Positions 6,856 to 14,817 of a stretch of 18,591 nucleotides of DNA are shown piece by piece; the stretch's first letter is position 1, and every line of letters begins with the position of its first letter. The notes under the pieces are model-generated. The model was given only the letters and a program-made list of their open reading frames with translations, ran no database searches and was not told where the DNA came from. The position numbers were made by a program, and so were the translations under genes. Source of the stretch: JAHJSA01 sp038204345 (GTDB lineage Bacteria; Actinomycetota; Thermoleophilia; RBG-16-64-13); assembly GCA_038204345.1 (NCBI GenBank), contig JBBRDB010000032.1:1-18591 (forward strand). Reading direction: 5' to 3'.

Positions 6856-8166
6856 TCACGCGGCTGCCCGAGTAGCCACCTCGGCGACCTCATCCACCTT
6901 GCGCGCCGCCCGTCCCGAGGCACGGTAGAGGAGCGGCGTGATGGCGAGGAACGCGGTGCCCACGACCCAACCCACCGGAATGGATGCCCGGTCGGAGAGC
7001 CACCCCAAGGCCGGCTGGCCGCCCGCGCCGCCGGCGTCGGCAAAGAAGGAGTCGAGCGACAGTACGGTGGCCCTCTCAGCGGATGGGATGTAGGAGTTGA
7101 TGTACGCCATGCGAACGGGGCCGGTCACTCCGAACACGAGGCCGAAGGCCAGCCACAGGGCGATGGCGATGCCGGCTGGCGCCAATCCCGGGGACACCCC
7201 GGACAGGCCCACCGCAGCGATACCCAAGGTGAGCAGGACGTTGAGGATGCCCGCAGCTGCCAAAACGCGCCAGGCCTCGCGACGTTTCACACCCTCCCGC
7301 ATGATGCGCTTGACCAGAGCGCTGCCAATGATCCCGGCGAGGGAGAAGGCCGCGGTGACCACCCCGAGCAGCCACACGTAATCGCGGCCCAGCAGGTCAA
7401 GAATATAGGGCTGCCACGAATACCAGGCGAATATGAGGAATATCCCGCTGGTGCCCGAACCCCAGAGGAGCGGACGGATCACGGGGCTGTGCCACCCGAA
7501 GGTCACACCCGCGCGGAAGATGCGTCGGGATTCGCCCCCGAACGTGGATAGTCTGAGCGGCCGCGGGGTGAAGCCGGCGTCTCGTATGAGAACCGCCGTC
7601 ACCACCAGGGCCACCCCCAGGAGTGCCGCCCGTATGATGTAGGGCCAGGACAGGCCGAATTGACCGATGACGCCTCCCAGCAGCGAACCCGTCAGCATCC
7701 CCCCGCCGGCCGCCATCTGTCCCCAGGCGAACACCCGCTCTTTCGGTAGTTCCCATCCCGTAAAGTCGAGGGCATCCACCAGCCACGCATCGAGGGCCCC
7801 GGTCTGGAAGGTGAAGCCGAGGCCAAGGATGATGCTCGCACCCAGGAAGCCCCAGATCCCGAGTCCCCAAGCCGGGGTCCCAACGTAGAGCACGGTCGAG
7901 ATCAGCAGGGTCACCATACAGAGCAACAGGGAGGCCCGGCGACCGATGGTGTCGGCCACCACGCCGGTAGGCAGCTCGAACACCATCTGCCCCATGGTGA
8001 ACACCGCGTTCACTATCATGACTTCGAAGAGGCTCAGCCCGCCATCCCGGATCAGGAAGATGGTGTTGATGGCCCAAATCAGGGAAGAGGCCAAGTTGAA
8101 GATGGTCAAGACACCCACATACCCCACGACGACCCGGCGCGACGTGTACGTCTCCGGTCCGTTCAT
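6856..8166 (-). CDS. Major facilitator superfamily (MFS) transporter
   Basis: This encodes 436 residues with the hydrophobic pattern of a 12-helix carrier. The loop after helix 2 has ELPTGVVADTIGRR, the MFS motif A (G-x-x-x-D-x-x-G-R-R type). The second half has the matching FADAGG and LGWLSDR stretch. The start ATG at 8164-8166 has a purine-rich GCGGGGG sequence upstream. No signature fixes the substrate; the general look is of drug or metabolite efflux permeases with a cytoplasmic C-terminal tail (KVDEVAEVATRAAA). It stands alone on the minus strand, facing away from the plus-strand genes at 8302 onward, and its 3' end runs towards the multicopper oxidase remnant. A weak minus-strand TATACA lies near 8211-8216 as a possible -10. 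Confidence 0.88.
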   Translation of the reverse strand: MNGPETYTSRRVVVGYVGVLTIFNLASSLIWAINTIFLIRDGGLSLFEVMIVNAVFTMGQMVFELPTGVVADTIGRRASLLLCMVTLLISTVLYVGTPAWGLGIWGFLGASIILGLGFTFQTGALDAWLVDALDFTGWELPKERVFAWGQMAAGGGMLTGSLLGGVIGQFGLSWPYIIRAALLGVALVVTAVLIRDAGFTPRPLRLSTFGGESRRIFRAGVTFGWHSPVIRPLLWGSGTSGIFLIFAWYSWQPYILDLLGRDYVWLLGVVTAAFSLAGIIGSALVKRIMREGVKRREAWRVLAAAGILNVLLTLGIAAVGLSGVSPGLAPAGIAIALWLAFGLVFGVTGPVRMAYINSYIPSAERATVLSLDSFFADAGGAGGQPALGWLSDRASIPVGWVVGTAFLAITPLLYRASGRAARKVDEVAEVATRAAA

Positions 8167-8301
8167 CGCCGGCCCCCGCTAACGAAAGGTGTCGCCCGCA
8201 TGGCCATGGTTGTATATTCCCTGAAGGCCGTCGGGTCATTCAGTGAGGCCGGACTGGAGCGATGACTCGGCAGGCCCCTTCGACACCTACAGGAGGGCGC
8301 G

Positions 8302-8454
8302 GTGGCGCTGGGGCAGTTCTTCGCGGGACGCGAGGAGGCGAGAGTGATCTTCGACGCCGTGCAGGAACTGACCGACACTATCGCACGGCACCGCTGTCCG
8401 TGTCACGAAGAGCCAAGCCTTGCCGCACGAAGCATTTTGGAGTGCGCAGGCTAG
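8302..8454 (+). CDS. Possible small protein of 50 residues
   Basis: A GTG at 8302 lies 5 bases after an AGGAGGG ribosome site, one of the best in the window, and opens a 50-residue frame ending in TAG at 8452-8454. It reads MALGQFFAGREEARVIFDAV and then QELTDTIARHRCPCHEE. The first half looks like a helix from a real protein and faintly recalls DUF5655-type openings. The second half, with CPCHEE and LAARSILECAG, has no family look, so the gene may be a truncated or frameshifted remnant. It is divergent from the MFS gene. The 135 bp before it (8167-8301) hold no other feature I can support. Confidence 0.4.
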   Translation: MALGQFFAGREEARVIFDAVQELTDTIARHRCPCHEEPSLAARSILECAG

Positions 8455-8470
8455 GAGAGCCGCGGCGCGC

Positions 8471-8499
8471 TTGACTGACGGCGGGGTCGCTTATACAGT
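8471..8499 (+). promoter_or_regulatory. Probable sigma70-type promoter of the acetyltransferase gene
   Basis: TTGACT at 8471-8476 and TACAGT at 8494-8499 are 17 bp apart and lie 46 bp upstream of the GNAT start. An overlapping TATACA at 8492-8497 is closer to the -10 consensus but would give a 15-bp spacer. Confidence 0.5.
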
Positions 8500-8545
8500 C
8501 TGAGCATCTGCCTCGACCAGCGACTTACGTATGAGAGGAACGCCG

Positions 8546-8998
8546 ATGAGCGACGGTGCGATCAAGGTCAGACTCATGAAGCCCACGGATCTCGATGCCA
8601 TCGTCAAGATCGACGAAAGGGTCCTCAAGGTTCCACGACGGGACTACTACTGCATGAAGTTCGAAAGGAACTTCGAACACAGGGATACCCTGCCGGCTTC
8701 GCTTGTGGCGGAAGACGAAGAGGGCAACGTGGTTGGCTTTGTCATGGGTCATATCTACATGGGGGAGTACGGGATCTTCCAAGAAGAGGCGACTCTTGAC
8801 ACCATAGGTGTCGATCCCGACTATCAGGCTTTGGGCATCGGAGGGAAGCTGATCAACGAATTCTTTGCCCACCTGAAGACCCTTGGAGTCCAGAAGATAT
8901 ACACCTTGGTCGGCTGGGATGACGCTCAGCTCGTGCGTTTCTTCAGCGGTAACGAGTTCATCCCCTCAAGGACCATAAACCTGGAGAGGACCCTCTAG
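8546..8998 (+). CDS. GNAT family N-acetyltransferase
   Basis: This encodes 150 residues. It opens MSDGAIKVRLMKPTDLDAIV, has the beta-strand segment SLVAEDEEGNVVGFVMG, and then ATLDTIGVDPDYQALGIGGK. The last part holds the acetyl-CoA pyrophosphate loop (Q-x-x-G-I-G-G-K, a variant of Q/RxxGxG/A). The C-terminus WDDAQLVRFFSGNEFIPSR is the usual GNAT closing strand. I chose ATG 8546 over ATG 8531 because AGAGGA lies about 7 nt before it and nothing suitable precedes 8531. It would transfer an acetyl group from acetyl-CoA to an amine; whether the target is a protein N-terminus, a lysine or a small molecule cannot be told. It has its own promoter and terminator. Confidence 0.9.
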   Translation: MSDGAIKVRLMKPTDLDAIVKIDERVLKVPRRDYYCMKFERNFEHRDTLPASLVAEDEEGNVVGFVMGHIYMGEYGIFQEEATLDTIGVDPDYQALGIGGKLINEFFAHLKTLGVQKIYTLVGWDDAQLVRFFSGNEFIPSRTINLERTL

Positions 8999-9038
8999 CC
9001 TCGCAGGCTTGGAGAGAACGCTCTAGCCTCCAGGCTCC
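8992..9038. repeat. Two tandem copies of a short hairpin unit
   Basis: CTCTAGCCTCGCAGGCTTGG at 8992-9011 and CTCTAGCCTCCAGGCTCC at 9021-9038 are nearly the same unit, each containing AGCCT...AGGCT and so able to form a small hairpin with a 2- or 3-nt loop. The first copy overlaps the stop codon of the GNAT gene. Together with the downstream terminator they make a 3' region rich in structure. Confidence 0.6.
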
Positions 9039-9045
9039 TCGCTCC

Positions 9046-9081
9046 TCGGTCGGGCTGGCGGCCACCGACCGACTGCTTTTT
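9046..9081 (+). terminator. Rho-independent terminator
   Basis: TCGGTCGG (9046-9053) pairs perfectly with CCGACCGA (9065-9072). An inner TGG/CCA pairing can extend the stem, and CTGCTTTTT follows directly (T-run 9077-9081). This is the clearest intrinsic terminator in the window and ends transcription from the GNAT gene. Confidence 0.75.
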
Positions 9082-9082
9082 G

Positions 9083-9122
9083 CCCGGGTGATATTGATAA
9101 CATGTTTCTACCCGGGTATAAT
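9083..9122 (+). promoter_or_regulatory. Near-consensus sigma70 promoter between CCCGGGT repeats
   Basis: TTGATA at 9094-9099 and TATAAT at 9117-9122 are separated by exactly 17 bp, giving a -35 with five of six consensus bases and a perfect -10. The palindromic core CCCGGGT occurs at 9083-9089, just upstream of the -35, and as ACCCGGGT at 9110-9117, directly against the -10. Two copies 27 bp apart around the core promoter look like a repressor operator pair. A further CTCGAG pair (9128-9133 and 9145-9150) lies in the 5' leader. The promoter drives the DUF2239 gene at 9164. Confidence 0.75.
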
Positions 9123-9163
9123 CCCGCTCGAGAGATAGAGTCACTCGAGTCGAGGAGAGATTC

Positions 9164-9787
9164 ATGGATGTTCCACAGCCACGGTCATGCACGGCCTTCG
9201 TCGGCGTCGAGCGTGTCGCGTGCGGCGAACTGCCAGCCGTCGCCCTGGAGTGCAAAGACCGTACCGATGCCGGCGAAAGCCGGATCATACTGATCTACGA
9301 TGACGCCACCGCCGAGCCCGTCGAGATGGACTTCCGCGGTAGCGCCGACGACGTACTGCGGCGCCTCGTCGGCGATGGAGGGCCGGATGGGCCGCCGGCC
9401 GGGGCGTCTGCAGGGCCGGGCATTCCGGGGAACGAGGCCGGGCCTCGAGGTCCGGGGCGCCCGAAACTGGGAGTGGTGGGGCGTGAGGTGACGCTGCTGC
9501 CCCGGCATTGGGAGTGGCTGAATGCACAGCCGGGGGGAGCATCGGTCGCCCTACGTAAGTTGGTGGAGCAGGCCCGGCGCGCGAACGCGGGCAAGGACCG
9601 CGTTCGCCGCGCGCAAGAGGTCGCCTTCCGGTTCATGTCTGCGATGGTGGGAAACGAGTCCGGCTTCGAAGAAGCGACGCGGGCACTCTTCGCCGCCGAC
9701 AGGGAGCGCTTCGAATACCACTCGGAGTCGTGGCCGGTGGACCTGCGGGACTACGCACGCGCTTTGGCGGCGGACGCGTTCGCCTGA
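9164..9787 (+). CDS. DUF2239 family protein
   Basis: This encodes 207 residues. The ATG at 9164 follows a CGAGGAGAG ribosome site at good spacing. The N-terminal part (residues 1-65) includes TAFVGVERVACGELPAVALE and a beta-rich IILIYDDATAEPVEMDFRGS. A glycine/proline-rich linker (residues about 75-105) follows, and then the core that marks DUF2239: GRPKLGVVGREVTLLPRHWE, LNAQPGGASVALRKLVEQAR. The last part, FRFMSAMVGNESGFEEATRA, is helical. The GRPKLGV...REVTLLPRHWEWL segment with ALRKLV resembles the build of ribbon-helix-helix or similar DNA-associated proteins, but no binding activity is established and the function is unknown. The strong promoter suggests high expression when derepressed. 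The gene converges with the TipAL-type regulator. Confidence 0.88.
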   Translation: MDVPQPRSCTAFVGVERVACGELPAVALECKDRTDAGESRIILIYDDATAEPVEMDFRGSADDVLRRLVGDGGPDGPPAGASAGPGIPGNEAGPRGPGRPKLGVVGREVTLLPRHWEWLNAQPGGASVALRKLVEQARRANAGKDRVRRAQEVAFRFMSAMVGNESGFEEATRALFAADRERFEYHSESWPVDLRDYARALAADAFA

Positions 9788-9809
9788 GGTCGCCGGCGCA
9801 CGCTGAGTC

Positions 9810-9839
9810 ACGCCGCGCGGCTCTACCCCCGCGCGGCGT
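9810..9839. terminator. 11-bp hairpin spanning the convergent 3' ends
   Basis: ACGCCGCGCGG (9810-9820) and CCGCGCGGCGT (9829-9839) form a perfect 11-bp stem with an 8-nt loop. It lies just after the DUF2239 stop and includes the last codons and TAG stop of the TipAL-type gene on the other strand. It is symmetrical enough to work in both directions, but only TT follows on the plus strand, so efficient rho-independent termination is uncertain. Confidence 0.5.
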
Positions 9840-10617
9840 TCGCTACGATGGCATCGCACACGTACTGCGCCATGCCGGCGTGGATCTTCTCGTAGGTGGC
9901 CGTGAAGCGCGGGTCGGCCACGTCCAGGCGCCCCAGGTTCTCGTGCATCTCGCGCGAACAGGGGTAGAACCAGCGGTCTATCTGAAGGCGGTGCCGTTCT
10001 ACCTGCTCCATGGCGCGGGGATCCTCGGGTGGGACACCCTCGTCCATGAGCGCGGCGATAGCCGTGCCGATCTCCTCGCTCTCCGCCTTGAACCTCTCCC
10101 AATCCGCTTTCGTATAGCCTTTGGTGCGCCGCGCCGACTCCTTGTAGGCCTCGGTGTGTCCCCAGCGCTCCTTGACCTCGTCTTCGTGCTCACCCGGGTC
10201 GAAGCCGTCGAACACCTCGAACATCTCCTCTTTGGTCATGCCGAACCCTCCTTCTAGGGAAACCAGTGTCTTGTCGACGAGACCGAGGAGCGCCCCCAAG
10301 CGGGCCATCTGCTCCTGCAGGAGGCTCCGCTGCTCGAGTAACGCCTCGCGGCGGTCGAAAGCCGGGTCGGCCATGAGCTCGCGGATCTCTTCCAGGGAGA
10401 ATCCGAGCTCCTTGTAGAAGAGCACGTTCTGCAGCCGTTCGAGGTCGTCCGGGGTGTAGAGCCGGTACCCCGACTCCGAGCGCGCCGAGGGCGTGAGAAG
10501 GCCCACCTGGTCGTAGTGGTGCAGCGTCCGCACGCTCACGTGCGCCAGCCGTGCCACTTCGCCCACCCTGAAGGACGGGTCGGTCGCTGTCTGAGGTTGT
10601 GTCTTCGGTCTCACCAT
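9823..10617 (-). CDS. TipAL-type MerR family transcriptional regulator
   Basis: This encodes 264 residues. Residues 16-84 are a MerR winged helix-turn-helix (FRVGEVARLAHVSVRTLHHY, DQVGLL, SGYRLYTPDDL). Residues about 85-125 are the dimerising coiled coil with ELGFSLEEIREL. From about residue 130 to 260 it has the TipAS antibiotic-recognition fold: FDPGEHEDEVKERWGHTEAY, then SEEIGTAIAALMDEGVPPED and the closing FTATYEKIHAGMAQYVCDAI. TipAS domains bind thiopeptides or other amphipathic drugs and switch the MerR part to activate transcription. The ATG at 10615-10617 has no ribosome site and sits where transcription from the dyad promoter should begin, so the message may be leaderless. It follows narK2 on the same strand but has its own promoter. 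Confidence 0.92.
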   Translation of the reverse strand: MVRPKTQPQTATDPSFRVGEVARLAHVSVRTLHHYDQVGLLTPSARSESGYRLYTPDDLERLQNVLFYKELGFSLEEIRELMADPAFDRREALLEQRSLLQEQMARLGALLGLVDKTLVSLEGGFGMTKEEMFEVFDGFDPGEHEDEVKERWGHTEAYKESARRTKGYTKADWERFKAESEEIGTAIAALMDEGVPPEDPRAMEQVERHRLQIDRWFYPCSREMHENLGRLDVADPRFTATYEKIHAGMAQYVCDAIVANAARG

Positions 10618-10623
10618 GGGTGT

Positions 10624-10654
10624 AGCTTAGACCATGACGTTACGTCAGGGTCAA
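10624..10654 (-). promoter_or_regulatory. MerR-type promoter/operator of the TipAL gene
   Basis: On the minus strand TTGACC (10649-10654) and TAAGCT (10624-10629) are 19 bp apart, the over-long spacing typical of MerR-regulated promoters. A 23-bp near-perfect dyad (10630-10652, arms GACC-C/A-TGACGT) fills the spacer, just where a MerR dimer binds and untwists the DNA. The pattern indicates autoregulation. The expected transcription start falls about 6-7 bases past the -10, at or next to the ATG. Confidence 0.8.
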
Positions 10655-10678
10655 GCCCGATCCCAAGATGGGAGGCTT
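10653..10678 (-). terminator. Hairpin between narK2 and the TipAL gene
   Basis: AAGCC-TCCCA and TGGGA-...-GGCTT can pair as a two-part stem of about 10 bp with a UCU loop and a short internal bulge. It lies 29 bp after the narK2 stop and touches the -35 of the TipAL promoter. No T-tract follows. It may end or attenuate the nar transcript before the regulator gene. Confidence 0.35.
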
Positions 10679-10706
10679 CATCTGGCCCTTGTCGGTCACG
10701 GGCCTC

Positions 10707-12065
10707 TCAGCAGGGCTTCTCCGCACCTTTCCTCGTGTAATACCACCAGTCGACAGCGATGTTGATGAGATAGAACACCGCTGCACCATAGAAGAAGATG
10801 TTGGGAGACCCGGTGCGGGCGATGGCTACGCCCAGGAGCACTGAGAAGAAGAACGGACCGTACGCCGCCACGGCCGCCGTCCATCCGATCACTCCGCTCG
10901 CCTGCCGCGGTGGGAAACAGATGGGCATCTGCCTGAAGGTGGAGGCGTTCCCCATGCCCGAGAAGAAGAACAGCACCAGCATGAAGGTGAGGAACAGGGG
11001 GAACTGGGCAGTGCTCTCCGGGTTGGTGTAGAAGGTCACCGCGATGGCTCCTCCGAGAAGCCCGATACCGCTCACCAGGGTGAGGACGCCGCCGCCCAGT
11101 TTGTCGGCCAAGGGGCCCGCCCCCACCCGGGCGAGCGAACCGATCAGTGGGCCGAGGAAGGCATAGGTGAGGGGGTCGGGCGCGTTGGGGAAGCCGCCGT
11201 AGACCTCCTTGATGAGCAGCGGGAAGGAGGCGGCGAAACCGGAGAAGGAGCCGAAGGTCATGATGTAGAGGGAGGTCATGAACCACGTGTGCTTGTCCTT
11301 GAAGATGTCCATCTGTTCGCGCACGTTTGCACGCACGGGCACGCTGCGGAGCATGAACCAGCCCACTGCTGCGAAGACCAGGATCAGGGGGATGTACCAG
11401 TAGACGGCGTTCTGCATCCAGAGCGGCTTCGCGGTCTCGCCCTTGGTGAAGGTCTGCGAGGCGCCGAGGGCGCCAACGAGGCCGAAGCCGATGATCCACG
11501 GGGTGACGAACTGGGTGAGACTCACGCCCAGATTCCCGATCCCCGCTTGGATGCCGAGCGCCGTCCCCTGCAGTCGTTTGGGGAAGAAGAGGCTGGTGCT
11601 CGGCATGAACGACGAGAAGTTCCCGCCCCCGAAGCCGGCCAACAGGCCCAGCGCCATGAGGATCCAGTAGGGGGTGGAGGTGTTCTGCACCGCGAGCGCC
11701 CAGCCCAAGCAGGGAACCAGTAGGAGCAATGTGGAGATGCTCACCACGTGCCGGGTGCCGTAGATGGGCACGAGGAAGGTGTGCACGATGCGCAGGGTCC
11801 CGGCGGCGAGGCCGGGCATGGCCGCCAGCCAGAAGAGTTGCGTGGTGCTGAGCTGGAACCCGATGCCGGGCAGGCGCACTACCAGTGCGCTCACCATGAA
11901 CCAGGTGGCGAAGGCCAGCACAAGGCTGGCTGTCGTGATGATAAGCGTGCGCCAGGCCACCCTCTTCCCGCTGGTTTCCCAGAAAGTCTGGTCCTCGGGG
12001 GTCCAGGTGTCGAGCCAGGTGGCGCTGGACGTGGAGACGTTGGCTGTGGCTGCGTCTTCGTGCAT
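10707..12065 (-). CDS. narK2: NarK2-type nitrate/nitrite transporter
   Basis: This encodes 452 residues of MFS type with about 12 membrane helices. Nitrate/nitrite porter signatures are visible: LLAGFGGGNFSSFMPSTSLF, FFPKRLQGTALGIQAGIGNL in the first half, and FFSGMGNASTFRQMPICFPP in the second half, each a glycine-rich nitrate signature segment. The soluble N-terminus (about 40 residues with TWTPEDQTFWE) is typical of this group. It probably exchanges nitrate for nitrite; the two NarK types in one operon commonly divide import and antiport, but the direction cannot be read here. The ATG lies one base after the narK1 TGA, with AGGAGAG overlapping the narK1 end, so translation is coupled. It is the last gene of the nar operon. 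Confidence 0.92.
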   Translation of the reverse strand: MHEDAATANVSTSSATWLDTWTPEDQTFWETSGKRVAWRTLIITTASLVLAFATWFMVSALVVRLPGIGFQLSTTQLFWLAAMPGLAAGTLRIVHTFLVPIYGTRHVVSISTLLLLVPCLGWALAVQNTSTPYWILMALGLLAGFGGGNFSSFMPSTSLFFPKRLQGTALGIQAGIGNLGVSLTQFVTPWIIGFGLVGALGASQTFTKGETAKPLWMQNAVYWYIPLILVFAAVGWFMLRSVPVRANVREQMDIFKDKHTWFMTSLYIMTFGSFSGFAASFPLLIKEVYGGFPNAPDPLTYAFLGPLIGSLARVGAGPLADKLGGGVLTLVSGIGLLGGAIAVTFYTNPESTAQFPLFLTFMLVLFFFSGMGNASTFRQMPICFPPRQASGVIGWTAAVAAYGPFFFSVLLGVAIARTGSPNIFFYGAAVFYLINIAVDWWYYTRKGAEKPC

Positions 12066-12066
12066 G

Positions 12067-13572
<1,506 letters not shown>

Positions 13573-13579
13573 CGTCGTG

Positions 13580-14275
13580 TCACCTCCGTGCTGCTCCGCC
13601 GCCTGAGGGCCGGCGGGCCCAGATCACGATCTGCCAGGGTCTGAACAGGTAGCCGAGGGGTAGTGTGATGATGTGCACCAGCCTCGTGAACGGGAACACG
13701 GCCAACAGCACGAAGAAGTTGAAGGCGTGGAGTCTCGCCAACCACGGCAGGTCGGCCACCAACTCCGGGCGGGGCCGCAAGGTCGCAAGCGACCAGAGGT
13801 AGGGCGTGAATACGGCGGTGAACCAGGACGAGCCGAAGGCGTAGAGCACCGCCGTAAGCACGCCGGTGACCATCGACAGCACCAGCAACGCGAGCACCAG
13901 GGCGTCGGCCGGGCTGGTCACAGCACGAACCCGGGCGTCGCTGTAGCGGCGCCAGGAGAGCACAAGCCCCCCGGCGAGGGCCCACAGACCGAGTGCCAGC
14001 CCGGAGCCCTCGAGTAGGTAGAGCCGCAGTGGCTGCGCGTTCCAAAGCGTGATGCTCCTGGGCAGGAACACGGCCACCAGGTGGCCCGCCAGCACCAACA
14101 CGAGGCCCCAGTGGAAGGAGATGGAACCCCAGAAGAGCTTGCGACTCTCAAGGATCTGCGACGAGAGGCTGGAGACCGTGCTGGGACGGTAGAGCAGGCG
14201 GTAGGCGGTGGCGACGACGGCAAGCACCACCACCGCGTAGGGCACGATGAGGAAGAGCACTGAGTTCCAGTTCAC
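13580..14275 (-). CDS. narI: Respiratory nitrate reductase gamma subunit (cytochrome b)
   Basis: This encodes 231 residues with five predicted membrane helices, the usual NarI size. Four histidines sit at the positions expected for the two haem b groups: H55 and H65 in SFHWGLVLVLAGH, and H183 and H201 in RLHAFNFFVLLAVFPFTRLVH, matching E. coli H56, H66, H187 and H205. The subunit anchors NarGH in the membrane and passes electrons from quinol to the NarH iron-sulphur clusters. It starts with GTG inside a GTGA overlap with the narJ stop, so it is translationally coupled. Confidence 0.96.
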   Translation of the reverse strand: MNWNSVLFLIVPYAVVVLAVVATAYRLLYRPSTVSSLSSQILESRKLFWGSISFHWGLVLVLAGHLVAVFLPRSITLWNAQPLRLYLLEGSGLALGLWALAGGLVLSWRRYSDARVRAVTSPADALVLALLVLSMVTGVLTAVLYAFGSSWFTAVFTPYLWSLATLRPRPELVADLPWLARLHAFNFFVLLAVFPFTRLVHIITLPLGYLFRPWQIVIWARRPSGGGAARR

Positions 14276-14817
14276 GCGGTCCTCCCTTCCTCAGACAGGC
14301 CGAGGGCCTTGACCACTCCCTCGAGCAGGTGAACGTAGGGGTTGCGCCCCGCCTGGGAGCGTAACTTGCGGGTGATGGCGGTCAAGGCCGGCCCGAGTGC
14401 CTGGTCGAGTAGCGGCGTCTCCCGGCCGGGCGGGGATGTTTCGTGTCCGGGCGCTTGCGGGCGCCTGGCCAGGTAACGCAGAACGGGAACCAGGTGGTCG
14501 GGCAGTTCGCCGTCGAGGTCCACGTCGCTCTCGGAGAGCCGGCGTGCCATCTCCATCAGGAGTTCCGCACGGCGCTGCTCATCCGGCCACACCTGCCACC
14601 CCAGGTAGGGGGCGGCTCCGGGGTCGAGGTCGAAGGACTGGACGTAGAGTTCCTCCCACTCCTCCAAAGACAGGCGCTCGATCTCGGTCAGGAAGGCCGA
14701 GAGGTGGGCCCGAACGTCCTCCTGGTTTATCTCGTCGAGGCGTCGGAGCAGGGTGTCGAGGCTGCCAGGCGAGGGGTAGCGCAGGGCTTCCCCCATGATG
14801 TCCAGGCCTGCTATCAC
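14272..14817 (-). CDS. narJ: Nitrate reductase molybdenum cofactor assembly chaperone
   Basis: This encodes 181 residues, all helical and without membrane segments. The opening MGEALRYPSPGSLDTLLRRL and the central LEEWEELYVQSFDLDPGAAP followed by YLGWQVW fit the NarJ/TorD-like chaperone family. A proline-rich stretch (RRPQAPGHETSPPGRETP) interrupts the C-terminal part. NarJ holds apo-NarG until the molybdenum cofactor is inserted and is not part of the final enzyme. The GTG start overlaps the narH stop by GTGA; an ATG seven codons on (MGEALRYP) is a weaker alternative. Confidence 0.9.
   Translation of the reverse strand: MIAGLDIMGEALRYPSPGSLDTLLRRLDEINQEDVRAHLSAFLTEIERLSLEEWEELYVQSFDLDPGAAPYLGWQVWPDEQRRAELLMEMARRLSESDVDLDGELPDHLVPVLRYLARRPQAPGHETSPPGRETPLLDQALGPALTAITRKLRSQAGRNPYVHLLEGVVKALGLSEEGRTA

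Noticed and set aside
9551..10102. 183-residue minus-strand frame spanning DUF2239 and the TipAL gene
   Set aside because: It crosses two well-supported genes in a different frame and has an Arg-rich composition typical of GC-shadow frames.
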